From NCBI GenBank assembly GCA_016183005.1, contig JACPFN010000002.1, forward strand, positions 1-64,000: a DNA stretch of 64,000 nt, given 5' to 3'. This document shows, piece by piece, positions 10,426 through 19,158 of this stretch (position 1 is the stretch's first letter; each line of letters starts with the position of its first letter). This stretch comes from Candidatus Babelota bacterium (GTDB taxonomy: Bacteria > Babelota > Babeliae > Babelales > Chromulinivoraceae). The position numbers and the translations under genes are program-made. The notes beneath the pieces were generated by a model, which searched no databases, was not told the DNA's origin, and saw nothing but the letters and a program-made list of their open reading frames with translations.

Positions 10426-11078
10426 TGATTGATTTTGAAATTATATATGAATTTAAGGATCTTTTTTTATCAGGGATTCTAAATACTCTGTTGATAGCGA
10501 TTATGAGTTGTTGCTTAGGAATTAGTATCGGAAGTATTACCGGGATATTACTTTCTTTGCGCCAGGGTATTTTGTATTGGTTGATTATGCTATATGTAAA
10601 TATAGTTCGCGGGACGCCTATGTTGATCCAGGTTGCAGCAATGTTTTTTATGCTCAAGTTTGCGGGATATTCAATCTCTGCATTTTCTTCTTCAATTATT
10701 TCGATTGGCTTAAATAGTGCTGCTTATATGAGCCAAATAGTTCTTGCAGGAATCAAATCGGTTCATAAGGGTCAGTGGGAGGCAGCAAAGGTTCTTGGTT
10801 TTTCTCGAGCGCAGACAATGCGTTATATTATTTTTCCTCAGGCCGTTCGTATTGTAACTCCAGCATTTGGTAACGAATTAATTACTTTAGTAAAAGATTC
10901 AAGTTTGGCTTCTACTATTGGTGTATATGAGCTAACTAAGCAAGGAGATATTGTAATGAGTCAAACATTTGATGTTCCTACAGTGTATATGGTATTGGCC
11001 TGTACCTATTTAATAATTACTGGAATTTTAAGTATATTGGTTTTGCAATTAGATAAAAAGTTGGCTCATCATGCTTAA
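10425..11078 (+). CDS. Polar amino-acid ABC transporter, permease
   Basis: 217 residues from the ATG that overlaps the previous stop (TAATG). It is a His/Glu/Gln/Arg-type permease with about five membrane helices, the early GILNTLLIAIMSC and NIVRGTPMLIQ segments, and the EAA coupling loop QWEAAKVLGFSRAQTMRYII. A GTG 12 nt upstream is in frame but lies inside the previous gene. It overlaps the following ATPase gene by 8 nt, so the three genes are translationally coupled. Confidence 0.92.
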   Translation: MIDFEIIYEFKDLFLSGILNTLLIAIMSCCLGISIGSITGILLSLRQGILYWLIMLYVNIVRGTPMLIQVAAMFFMLKFAGYSISAFSSSIISIGLNSAAYMSQIVLAGIKSVHKGQWEAAKVLGFSRAQTMRYIIFPQAVRIVTPAFGNELITLVKDSSLASTIGVYELTKQGDIVMSQTFDVPTVYMVLACTYLIITGILSILVLQLDKKLAHHA

Positions 11079-11772
11079 TATTAAAAATCTTATTAAAAAA
11101 TTTCATGAAAAAATAATTATCAATGATATTTCATTGACTGTGCAGCAAGGTGAAATTTTAGTATTGCTTGGCGGTTCTGGTGTTGGAAAATCAACTATCT
11201 TGCGCATCTTGAGTAATTTGGAAGAGGCTGATTCTGGAAAAATTGAATTGGATGAAGAAATACTTAACTTTAAAAAGGTAGGGATGGTTTTTCAGGATTT
11301 TAATCTTTTTTCAAATCTTACGGTGTTACAAAATTTAGTATATCCATTAATTTATGTTTTAAGTATTGATGAAAAAAAAGCAGAAGAAATTGCTCAGCAA
11401 ATGCTTATAAGATTTGATATTGAGCATAAAATGCAAAATTATCCAAGCTCTTTGTCTGGGGGGCAAAAGCAACGCGTTGCAATTGCTCGTGCATTATGTA
11501 TGAATCCAAAAGTGATATGCATGGATGAACCAACTTCTGCCCTAGATCCAATGCTTACAGCTGATGTAGCAAATATTATACAAGATTTAGCAAAGCAAGG
11601 AATTATTGTTCTTGTTGCGACTCATGATATTAGTTTAGTAGATAATTTAAATAGCACTATTTGTCTTATGAAAGATGGAAAAATTATTGAAAAAGCAACA
11701 AGCATTCAATTAAAAAATGAGCCAGAACTCTTTGTGCAAACATTAAATTTCATGCGCGGGAAAAAAAATTAA
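11071..11772 (+). CDS. Polar amino-acid ABC transporter, ATP-binding protein (GlnQ-type)
   Basis: 233 residues with Walker A GGSGVGKST, Q-loop MVFQDFNLF, signature LSGGQKQR, Walker B VICMDEPTSALDP and switch His in VATHD. The 'VFQDFNLF' and 'ALCMNPKVICMDEPTSALDP' wording is characteristic of GlnQ/HisP/ArtP ATPases. It is the last gene of the importer operon; the next strong terminator lies at 11912-11946. It energises uptake of an amino acid the organism probably cannot make. Confidence 0.92.
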   Translation: MLNIKNLIKKFHEKIIINDISLTVQQGEILVLLGGSGVGKSTILRILSNLEEADSGKIELDEEILNFKKVGMVFQDFNLFSNLTVLQNLVYPLIYVLSIDEKKAEEIAQQMLIRFDIEHKMQNYPSSLSGGQKQRVAIARALCMNPKVICMDEPTSALDPMLTADVANIIQDLAKQGIIVLVATHDISLVDNLNSTICLMKDGKIIEKATSIQLKNEPELFVQTLNFMRGKKN

Positions 11773-11814
11773 AAAAATAAAAAAGATTGACATTGGAAAC
11801 TCATAAATAATTAC

Positions 11815-11843
11815 TTGACATCTTTGAGTGGTATTGTTACTAT
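11815..11843 (+). promoter_or_regulatory. Strong sigma70-type promoter with no ORF downstream
   Basis: TTGACA (11815-11820), a 17-nt spacer and TACTAT (11838-11843) preceded by TG one base upstream (extended -10). No protein frame follows before the terminator at 11912-11946, so it appears to drive a short RNA. Confidence 0.6.
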
Positions 11844-11850
11844 TTTGCCA

Positions 11851-11946
11851 TGTTTTATTTGATAAAAATGTCCCTAATCGAATGATACCTTTGAGTATCA
11901 TTCACCCCCCTAACCCTTCAGCTTATTCTAAGTTGAAGGGTTTTTT
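11851..11946 (+). ncRNA. Candidate small RNA of about 95 nt
   Basis: Bounded by the promoter at 11815-11843 and an intrinsic terminator. Inside are a perfect 9-bp hairpin (GAATGATAC-CTTTGA-GTATCATTC, 11880-11903), a C-rich linker (CACCCCCCTAA) and the terminator stem. I find no match to tRNA, 4.5S, 6S or RNase P features. The start is a prediction from promoter spacing. It could instead be a long 3' tail of the importer operon with a second terminator, or a leader fragment. Confidence 0.45.
11912..11946 (+). terminator. Rho-independent terminator (bidirectional)
   Basis: An 11-bp stem CCCTTCAGCTT/AAGTTGAAGGG (one G-T pair) with a 5-nt loop is followed by six T residues; AA precedes it on the other side. 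It also lies 9 nt beyond the stop codon of the convergent minus-strand gene and could end both. Confidence 0.88.
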
Positions 11947-11954
11947 GTTCGATC

Positions 11955-12641
11955 TTAATTATTGTTATTTTGTGCATATATTTCTAGATATAGATCAATT
12001 ATAAAATCAATTCGAGCAATATATTGGTTTATTTGTTCTAGGCTTTTTCTAGAGGCAAGCATATTTGAAAATAGTGCAAATTTGGAAAGATGATATGCAG
12101 ATTGATAAAATTCTAAAAGATTTTTTTCGTTATTTATATCTTCTAAGAATTTCATTAAGAAATTATGTTCTTTTGTTGAATCAGCAACATTAAAATATTT
12201 TTTAGCGATATCCATTTTTAATTGTTTATATAATTCTGTTTTGTCGATAGTCATTAATCTGTTTAATGGAATTTCTTCTTTCCATAAGGACCATGATTTT
12301 GGATCCTCTAATAATTTATAGGCTGTGTATAATTTAAAATTGAGATATACATATGCAGCGCTTGCTATGCTTGCTGCAGTGTACCATTTATAACCCCAAA
12401 AACTTTTAGAAGGGTTTTGAAAGTGATCAAGCATTGAGGGTATCTTGAAATTTGGTAATTCGAATGAAATAACATGAGTATGTTTTATTTCTTGTAGAGT
12501 GCTTTGTTGAAACATTGCATGATTATTTGAATTTGCTGCATTGTTTAGGTGTAATGTAATGGATGGTTGCGCTGGAGTTGAAGAAGTTTGTAGTATTGAT
12601 GAGCATAAAGATATTGTTAGAAATAATTTTTTTTGTGACAT
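11955..12641 (-). CDS. Exported/membrane protein, unknown function
   Basis: 228 residues. A signal-like N-terminus (KKLFLTISLCSSILQTSSTPA) is followed by a polar region, one hydrophobic segment near residue 95 (YTAASIASAAYVYLNF) and a helical C-terminal half rich in Leu, Lys and Glu. I recognise no family. It converges on the importer operon and its candidate sRNA. Its own upstream region (12642-12846) is non-coding and must hold its promoter. Confidence 0.5.
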   Translation of the reverse strand: MSQKKLFLTISLCSSILQTSSTPAQPSITLHLNNAANSNNHAMFQQSTLQEIKHTHVISFELPNFKIPSMLDHFQNPSKSFWGYKWYTAASIASAAYVYLNFKLYTAYKLLEDPKSWSLWKEEIPLNRLMTIDKTELYKQLKMDIAKKYFNVADSTKEHNFLMKFLEDINNEKNLLEFYQSAYHLSKFALFSNMLASRKSLEQINQYIARIDFIIDLYLEIYAQNNNN

Positions 12642-12846
12642 AATGGTTCCCGGTTTTTTTGTTGATTTAGTTTAAAATTAGAAAATTATAATTTAATTAT
12701 TGCTCTGATTGTTATATTCATGCAAATTCAATAATCGATTTTTAAAATTAAGATTTATTGCTTTTTTGAATTAGGCTAAAAAATAAACAACAGAGGCAAT
12801 AATCTTTATCTAAATTATACTATAACAATAGAAATTCAATCTTGAT

Positions 12847-13491
12847 TTAAGCTGTTTTTGGAGTTGTTACGACTGTTTTTTGCTTAGTTATAGAATTTTC
12901 AACTGCTTTTGCCGTTTTAGACTGAGGGAGGATAGTTCTTGTTTTTTTGTTGATGGCAACGGCAGCTGATTTTAGTGTAGATGTTTTAGCAGCAGGCGGT
13001 GTATTTTTTGCAGCAGGCATTATTTTAGTTGTTATAGTTTTTGCTTTTGCTGTAGTTGTGCTTGGTTGACCGATCTCTTCTTGCCAGACATTATTTTTAT
13101 TTGTTAAATAAATGTCAGCATTAATTGGATTTTTTAGCGTAATCGTCTGATTATTATTGATGCTTATTGAATTAATACCAAGGTTATCAAGTTGTGTTGT
13201 TTCTGGAAGATTAAATGTTATTTTAGTATTGGTAATTTTTTTAATTTTAGATGGTTCGATCTCTGTTTTATAGGTAACTGTTTCTGTTTCTGACTTGCCA
13301 TTAATTGAAAATAGAAATGAGATTGAATTTAATGTAAATAGTTTATCACCTTGGTTGTGAATTAAAATTGTTGGGATTACAGGTTTGAATTTTGTTATAG
13401 TGCCTTTAACTGGAGGAGTTACTTTGGGTTGAGCAGTATAGAATAAGATATTGAATGTTAATAATGTAAGCGCAAGCAACAATTTTTTCAT
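12847..13491 (-). CDS. Secreted protein with Thr/Lys/Ala-rich tail, unknown function
   Basis: 214 residues: a signal peptide (MKKLLLALTLLTFNILFYTA), a beta-rich middle (about 35-135, many Thr/Ile/Asn alternations) and a low-complexity C-terminal third made of Thr, Ala, Lys and Pro. Such tails often act as flexible linkers or wall/envelope-binding regions, but no anchor motif is visible. Its start overlaps the upstream gene's stop by four bases (ATGA), so the two are translated together. Confidence 0.55.
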   Translation of the reverse strand: MKKLLLALTLLTFNILFYTAQPKVTPPVKGTITKFKPVIPTILIHNQGDKLFTLNSISFLFSINGKSETETVTYKTEIEPSKIKKITNTKITFNLPETTQLDNLGINSISINNNQTITLKNPINADIYLTNKNNVWQEEIGQPSTTTAKAKTITTKIMPAAKNTPPAAKTSTLKSAAVAINKKTRTILPQSKTAKAVENSITKQKTVVTTPKTA

Positions 13492-14222
13492 ATTTGATCC
13501 TTTAGATTTTTTTCTAATAATATTTGAATTTCATATTTTATCTTGAAGCCCAATTTTTGAAGTATTGCAGAGATATCGAGATTTTCATTTTGTTGCAAGA
13601 GAAGAAGTTCTTTGTATATTTCGGGATCTGTTTTAAATAGATATATAATTTCTTGTAATGTAAAATCTTCTTTTAGAAGAAAACTTGTTAGATCATTGAG
13701 TTGAAAATCGAAGTGAATAGCATCAAATTTATTAAGATATGCAAGGGCTTTTTTATGCATATTGGTTATAAATTCTTCTATTTCAATAATATGAAAGCCG
13801 CTATGTTCGTGAATTTTTTCAGAGATAATTTTGTCTATTACTTGTGGATTATTTTTAAATTGTTGTTTGCTGTTTTTAAGCAATAAAGCACACAGCAAGT
13901 ATCGATTAATTTTTTCTGACGATCTTAATATATCAAGCATAGCATTAATTTTTTTATATTGATGATAATTATCCATTACGCATTGTCCGATTGTGTATAA
14001 TAGTAAACATGAAGTTACCGGATAGCTATATAACGTCTCCATGAGCTTATTTGTGTTGATATATGCGGTGATTGCAAACAATGATGGCAATAATATTATT
14101 CTAAATAAAGATTTTTTTTGTATAGCTTCAAAGTTTGTCAACGTTATAAGTTCTGTTTGAATGTTTGAATTTAATAAAATTAATATTAGTGCGCTTATGA
14201 TGCTGTATTTATATTCTTTCAT
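13488..14222 (-). CDS. Membrane protein, unknown function
   Basis: 244 residues with a signal-anchor-like start (YSIISALILILLNSNI), two further hydrophobic segments (about 42-56 and 68-80) and a long, charged helical C-terminal half. No family is recognised. It is the first gene of a two-gene minus-strand unit with the secreted Thr-rich protein. Confidence 0.5.
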   Translation of the reverse strand: MKEYKYSIISALILILLNSNIQTELITLTNFEAIQKKSLFRIILLPSLFAITAYINTNKLMETLYSYPVTSCLLLYTIGQCVMDNYHQYKKINAMLDILRSSEKINRYLLCALLLKNSKQQFKNNPQVIDKIISEKIHEHSGFHIIEIEEFITNMHKKALAYLNKFDAIHFDFQLNDLTSFLLKEDFTLQEIIYLFKTDPEIYKELLLLQQNENLDISAILQKLGFKIKYEIQILLEKNLKDQI

Positions 14223-14312
14223 GTTAAAGCCTTGTTTTATAATTATTTAGAGCTTATCCTACTCAGGGTATTTTAAATAAGTAAAGATTTGGTGTCTAAT
14301 TATTGAATAACT

Positions 14313-14852
14313 ATGAAATATCAAGGATATTTAAACTATTCTGCTTGCGTTGTCGGCATTATTTTTTTAATGACAAATGATTTTATATATTCTGATATGC
14401 AAGCGGATCGGTGCATAAATAAACAGGTAGCTATTACTGATCAAGAAATATTAGAAAAAGATTATTCATTAGACTTAGATGATGAAAAATTGGTACAGGA
14501 AATTTTTGAGATTTTTTCTGGATCATATAAAGATATTATTGATCTAACAGCATTATATTTTTGTGGATTAGTTGATTCTGATAAGCTATATGGTCAAATT
14601 ATAACATCATTGCATAAAGATTTTTTTAAAGTTTTAAAACTTTTTTCTTGGTATATTCCTGCAATATTTAAAAATAAAAATATTTCGACATTTATTAAGA
14701 TAAAAAAATCAATATATGTAGCCTGTTGCATAATTATCTTCTGGTACGGATCAAAGGAAATACTTTATGCAAAAATGCCGGCAAAAGAATTAAAATTAGA
14801 AATAGATACAGAATTGTTTAATCGCCGTAATCGACCTAAGTTAGACCTTTGA
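14313..14852 (+). CDS. Small membrane protein, unknown function
   Basis: 179 residues. An N-terminal hydrophobic segment (CVVGIIFLMTNDFIY) is probably a signal, and a second lies near residue 135 (IYVACCIIIFWYGS), with an acidic region between them. The domain plan of signal, polar helical region and late membrane helix resembles the protein at 11955-12641, but I cannot align the two convincingly. Function unknown. Confidence 0.45.
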   Translation: MKYQGYLNYSACVVGIIFLMTNDFIYSDMQADRCINKQVAITDQEILEKDYSLDLDDEKLVQEIFEIFSGSYKDIIDLTALYFCGLVDSDKLYGQIITSLHKDFFKVLKLFSWYIPAIFKNKNISTFIKIKKSIYVACCIIIFWYGSKEILYAKMPAKELKLEIDTELFNRRNRPKLDL

Positions 14853-14855
14853 GTC

Positions 14856-14883
14856 TTGTGCTTGTTGACAATGCTGCTATACT
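14856..14883 (+). promoter_or_regulatory. Promoter for secG-mla-gsp region
   Basis: TTGTGC, a 16-nt spacer and TATACT (14878-14883) with TG one base upstream (extended -10). It ends 42 nt before the secG ATG. Confidence 0.5.
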
Positions 14884-14925
14884 TTTTTTATTAATATATT
14901 TGGGTTCGTTTATTGGAGATAATTC

Positions 14926-15225
14926 ATGATTTTTTTTACAATTTTTAGTTTTTTGTTTTCTATACTTTGCCTGTTTATTATTTTAATGGTGTTGATTCAA
15001 CGTGGTAAAGGAAATATGGGACTTGGAAATATAGGTGGTAATAACCAAATGCTATTTGGAACTTCTGGTCAAGATATTTTTCAAAAGATTACATGGATCT
15101 GTTGTGTGCTTCTTTTAGTAAGTTCATTTGTTTTGGCTTTTGTCAAAGCAAAGCAAGTCGGATATAAGCCAAGATCTTATCAGCAACCTATCTCTCGAGA
15201 AGATTTGTCTTTCCCATCTGAGTAG
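14926..15225 (+). CDS. secG: Protein translocase subunit SecG
   Basis: 99 residues with two membrane helices (about 3-25 and 52-74) and the conserved inter-helix stretch IQRGKGNMGLGNIGG...FGTSG. This matches the SecG 'QRGKGAGLG...FG' signature. SecG assists SecYEA in moving preproteins across the inner membrane. A GGAG site lies 7 nt before the ATG. mlaE follows after 41 nt. Confidence 0.93.
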   Translation: MIFFTIFSFLFSILCLFIILMVLIQRGKGNMGLGNIGGNNQMLFGTSGQDIFQKITWICCVLLLVSSFVLAFVKAKQVGYKPRSYQQPISREDLSFPSE

Positions 15226-15266
15226 TATAGATTTACCTTGTTGCTGCAAGAGCAAAAAGGGAATGT

Positions 15267-16049
15267 ATGATTATAAGAATGATTAATAATATTGGTGAAA
15301 AATTTATACAGCTATGTGATACTTTTGGAGAGTATGGTGAGTTCATATTTAAAACTTTCTTTACGTTATTTACTCGGCGCTTAAAGGTTGAAAAGCTCTC
15401 TGTGCAAATGGAGATGATAGGTGTAGATTCTTTTGTGATTAGTGCACTTACAGGTGTTTTTGCGGGTGCCGTTATTACATTGCAAACTTATTATGGCTTT
15501 ACTCAGTTTGGTTCTGAAAATATGATTGGTCCAGTTGTTGCATTAACTCTTACAAGAGAGCTTGGTCCGGTTTTAACTGGTCTTATGGTGACTGGACGTA
15601 GCGGTTCTGGTATCACGGCAGAGATTGGTACCATGAGAATTACTGAACAGATAGATGCTCTTGAAACATTAAATATTAATATTTTTCAATATTTAATGAT
15701 ACCTCGTATTTTAGCAGGGATTATAATATTACCTTTTTTGACTATGTTTACGATGGCTATCGGAATCTGGGGTGGCTATCTTGTGTATGTATATTATTTT
15801 GATTTAAACGCAGTTGATTATGTTGATGGGATTAAAAATTTCTTAGAAGTTTCCGATATTCGTGGTGGACTTATTAAGTCCAGTGTTTTTGGATTTATAT
15901 TAACAAGTATAGGATCTTTTGTAGGAAATAAGACTCGCGGCGGAGCAAAGGGCGTTGGGATTTCAACAACAACAGCTGTGGTTATATCTTCTATTTTAAT
16001 TTTGGTATCCAATTATTTCTTAGCAATGCTTTTATTTGAAAAGGCATAA
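15267..16049 (+). CDS. mlaE: Lipid-transport ABC permease, MlaE family
   Basis: 260 residues with several membrane helices and the hallmark stretches TRELGPVLTGLMVTGRSGSG and AEIGTMRITEQIDALETL. MlaE works with MlaF to move phospholipids between the inner and outer membranes. The stop overlaps the mlaF start. No MCE-domain protein (MlaD) follows. Confidence 0.93.
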   Translation: MIIRMINNIGEKFIQLCDTFGEYGEFIFKTFFTLFTRRLKVEKLSVQMEMIGVDSFVISALTGVFAGAVITLQTYYGFTQFGSENMIGPVVALTLTRELGPVLTGLMVTGRSGSGITAEIGTMRITEQIDALETLNINIFQYLMIPRILAGIIILPFLTMFTMAIGIWGGYLVYVYYFDLNAVDYVDGIKNFLEVSDIRGGLIKSSVFGFILTSIGSFVGNKTRGGAKGVGISTTTAVVISSILILVSNYFLAMLLFEKA

Positions 16050-16828
16050 TGATGGATAAGATAAAGATTTTAGATTTAAAGAAAAGATTCGGAGAAGGTC
16101 GTTGGGTCTCCGATGATTTAAATTTAAGTATTCCAACGGGTAAAACAACCTGTATTATTGGGCAATCTGGTGAAGGTAAATCTGTTTTATTAAAACAGGT
16201 TATTGGTCTTATTCAGCCAACAAGTGGTTCAATTTTAGTTGATGGTGTTGATGTTGCTAATGCAATAGGTAAGGCGCGCGAAGATAATTTCAAAAAATTT
16301 GGCTATGTGTTTCAATTTGCTGCATTACTTGACTCTTTAACAGTTTTTGAAAATGTTGGAATTGTAGATCTTGAGAATGGTGATGATCCAGAAAAGGTTA
16401 GAGAAAAAGTAAAAGAAAAGCTTTCTTTGGTGAATTTAGCAGAAGATACTATTGATAAATATCCATCAGAGCTTTCTGGTGGAATGAAAAAAAGGGTAGG
16501 TTTTGCTCGGACACTTATGGGAAACCCAGAAATTATTCTGTATGATGAGCCGACAACTGGTCTTGATCCCATAACATCCTGTGTTATACATGAATTGATT
16601 GCTGGTATGCAAAAAAAGTTAGATGTTACATCTGTTGTAATTTCTCATGATGTAGAGATTTTTAAGTATGTAGATATTGTAGCTTTGTTATATCAGGGTA
16701 AAATAGTTAGTGTTGTAGACGCTGCAACTATTTGGGAATCAAAGGATCCTTTTATTTATCAGTTCATTCGTGGACTGATGCAGGGACCTATCCATCAAGA
16801 GATTCCTGATGATAAAAATAAGATGTAG
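16049..16828 (+). CDS. mlaF: Lipid-transport ABC ATPase, MlaF family
   Basis: 259 residues with Walker A GQSGEGKS, signature LSGGMKKRVGFART, Walker B IILYDEPTTGLDP and switch His in VISHD. The 'SGGMKKRV' signature is diagnostic of the Mla/Ttg2 ATPases. It sits directly after mlaE with a one-base overlap (ATGATG) and is the only candidate partner for that permease here. Confidence 0.93.
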   Translation: MMDKIKILDLKKRFGEGRWVSDDLNLSIPTGKTTCIIGQSGEGKSVLLKQVIGLIQPTSGSILVDGVDVANAIGKAREDNFKKFGYVFQFAALLDSLTVFENVGIVDLENGDDPEKVREKVKEKLSLVNLAEDTIDKYPSELSGGMKKRVGFARTLMGNPEIILYDEPTTGLDPITSCVIHELIAGMQKKLDVTSVVISHDVEIFKYVDIVALLYQGKIVSVVDAATIWESKDPFIYQFIRGLMQGPIHQEIPDDKNKM

Positions 16829-16874
16829 TAATTGTTAAAATTTTGATAATAGGGCAATACTAGGAGTTTGATGT

Positions 16875-17861
16875 ATGGAACAACAGGTGTCATTAAAACT
16901 AATTGAAAATATACAAAAAATTAATAATAAGTTTGAACATTTGCGTCAAGAGATTCGTAAGGTTATTGTTGGACAAGATTCTATTGTTACTATGAGTTGT
17001 ATTGCGTTGTTAACTAATGGACATATTTTACTTGAAGGTGTTCCTGGTGTTGCAAAAACAACGCTTATTAAAACCATTGCTCAAGCACTAGGTCTTAGCT
17101 TTAGTAGGATTCAATTCACCCCAGATTTACTTCCATCAGATATCGTTGGAACATTAATTTATAATCCTAAAACACTTGATTTTGAAACTAAAAAAGGACC
17201 GATTTTTGCGAATTTAGTTCTTGCAGATGAGATTAATCGTTCTCCTGCAAAGGTACAATCAGCATTATTAGAGGCTATGCAGGAACGTCAGATTACGATA
17301 GGATCAACAACATTTAAGCTTGAAGAGCCATTTTTGGTTTTTGCAACGCAAAATCCTATTGAAAATGAAGGTACGTATCAACTTCCAGAGGCGCAAGTAG
17401 ATCGTTTTATGTTTAAGCTGCTCGTTTCGTATCCTACCATGGAGCAAGAAAAAGAGATTTTGAGAAAGAATTTTTTACATCATACAGTAATTCCTGTTAT
17501 TACTAAATCTGAATTACTTGAAGCGCGACAATTGGTAGCACAAGTTTATTTAGATGAGCGTCTTATTGATTACATTGTAAATATTACATTTGCAACTCGC
17601 GAACCAGCTAAGTATGGTTTAGAAAAAATAAAGGATTTGATTGCTTGTGGAGCATCACCACGCGCAACTATTGCCTTGGCCCAAGCTGCTAAGGCAATGG
17701 CATTTTTGCATGGTAGACATTTTGTAACACCAGATGATATTAAGTATGTTGCAACAGCAATTTTACGTCATAGACTTATTTTAAGTTATCAGGCAGCTGC
17801 TGATGAAGTGCCTGTTGATAAAATAGTGAAAATTATACTTGATTCTGTTATAGTTCCATAA
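16875..17861 (+). CDS. MoxR-family AAA+ ATPase
   Basis: 328 residues with Walker A GVPGVAKTT (about 55), Walker B LVLADEINRSP and the sensor segment FATQNPIENEGTY. All are typical of MoxR ATPases, which usually act as chaperones for complexes with von Willebrand-type (VWA) partners. No VWA or DUF58 gene is adjacent. Instead it lies between mlaF (46 nt) and gspC (68 nt), so a role in assembling envelope machinery is possible but unproven. Confidence 0.9.
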   Translation: MEQQVSLKLIENIQKINNKFEHLRQEIRKVIVGQDSIVTMSCIALLTNGHILLEGVPGVAKTTLIKTIAQALGLSFSRIQFTPDLLPSDIVGTLIYNPKTLDFETKKGPIFANLVLADEINRSPAKVQSALLEAMQERQITIGSTTFKLEEPFLVFATQNPIENEGTYQLPEAQVDRFMFKLLVSYPTMEQEKEILRKNFLHHTVIPVITKSELLEARQLVAQVYLDERLIDYIVNITFATREPAKYGLEKIKDLIACGASPRATIALAQAAKAMAFLHGRHFVTPDDIKYVATAILRHRLILSYQAAADEVPVDKIVKIILDSVIVP

Positions 17862-17929
17862 AGATAACTTGACAACTTGAAGATACGAAAGGTATTTTGA
17901 TTGCAACCTTTCGAAAGGAAAAAATAGAG

Positions 17930-19156
17930 ATGAGACAGCTGTTATGGGCGGTTAATAGCTCATTGTTGCTTTTATTCTTGGTTGCGCAGTTGGTGTTTTT
18001 TATATTGTATACACCAATTCCTCGGCGTGTTACTCTTGAGCCAGATAAGATATCTGTGCAGGATAAAAATCTTGGGTTAGTTATTTCTATTAAAAAAATT
18101 TATGAGACAAATGATCTTTTTGGTACGTATGTTGCACCTGTTGTTATTCAGCCGAAAGCAATAGAAGATGTTATTCCCAAGATGCCAGAGGCTCCAGCAT
18201 TAATTCAATTTAAGATTCAGGTTGAATCAGAAAAAGTTTTTATAGCACCGCTTGCAGTGGTTCTTAAGGGTGTCATGTATAATTATACAAATCCAGAAAA
18301 GAGCATTGCTATTATTCAGTTTCAAGACTCTAAAGAGGAAATAAATTATCACATTGGACAATTTATTAGTGATGCACAGATTTTAAAAATTTATCCGAAT
18401 CGAATAATTATTATTCGTTCTAATGGTCAACAAGAAACATTGTATTTAAAAGAGGCAGAAGCAGCTAAAGATATGAAGTTTGAGATATTGCAGAATGTTT
18501 CTGATATGACAATTCCTTTTGATAATAATAAATATTACATCCCTCTTGAAAAATTTAAGTTAAATATTAAAACGCTTGCACAATTTATTGATATACTTGA
18601 TTTAACAACAGTTTATCAAAAAGGGCAAAGTATTGGGTGTCGTGTTGGAAAGTCAGGAAAAGATACATTGGCATCTAAGTTGGGATTATTAAAGGATGAT
18701 ATTATTCAGCAGATTAATGGAATTCCTGTAACAGATATGACCAGTAGGGTACTTATCTATGATCATATTATTCAAAAGAAAATTGGTGATGAAATCGCAG
18801 TCAAACTTGATCGTTCAGGAAAAGAAATGATATTGCATTATGTACTTTCTGATTCAAACATGTCTAATCGTTTTGTTTCTGCAAAAAATCAACCAAAAGC
18901 AACCTTAGCAAATCCATTAACTTCTCAGCAGGTGTTTGATATAGAGCAGCAGCGTAAAAAAATGCTTGAGCAAAGAATAAAATTTGCACCGAGTGTTCAG
19001 CAGATTCAAGCTGATGAACGCAATAAGATATTGCAAGCGCGTAATAAAGAGTTATTTGCAAAACAAGACATAACACAGCAACCTAAAATGCCTGATGCTT
19101 ATAGTATAACTCCAAATGAGCAGGCTTTTAGTATGATATCGGGAGCTCAAGGATAA
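17930..19156 (+). CDS. gspC: Type II secretion GspC-like protein with PDZ domain
   Basis: 408 residues from the ATG at 17930, which has an AAAGGA site. A TTG 33 nt upstream is in frame but less likely. A single N-terminal membrane helix (LLLLFLVAQLVFFILY) is followed by a beta-rich homology region (about 90-190) and a PDZ-like domain (about 215-310, with KLGLLKDDIIQQINGIPV). GspC links the inner-membrane platform to the secretin in type II secretion. The C-terminal 90 residues are Gln/Lys-rich and polar. It starts the coupled gsp block. Confidence 0.78.
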   Translation: MRQLLWAVNSSLLLLFLVAQLVFFILYTPIPRRVTLEPDKISVQDKNLGLVISIKKIYETNDLFGTYVAPVVIQPKAIEDVIPKMPEAPALIQFKIQVESEKVFIAPLAVVLKGVMYNYTNPEKSIAIIQFQDSKEEINYHIGQFISDAQILKIYPNRIIIIRSNGQQETLYLKEAEAAKDMKFEILQNVSDMTIPFDNNKYYIPLEKFKLNIKTLAQFIDILDLTTVYQKGQSIGCRVGKSGKDTLASKLGLLKDDIIQQINGIPVTDMTSRVLIYDHIIQKKIGDEIAVKLDRSGKEMILHYVLSDSNMSNRFVSAKNQPKATLANPLTSQQVFDIEQQRKKMLEQRIKFAPSVQQIQADERNKILQARNKELFAKQDITQQPKMPDAYSITPNEQAFSMISGAQG

Positions 19157-19158
19157 TT

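Noticed and set aside
11787-11815. A second promoter with TTGACA at 11787
   Set aside because: No acceptable -10 hexamer lies 16-18 nt downstream, unlike the site at 11815.
17930-19156. gspC-like protein as the missing MCE/MlaD partner of mlaEF
   Set aside because: It has a PDZ-like C-terminal domain and sits at the head of a gsp block; no MCE-type sequence is visible.
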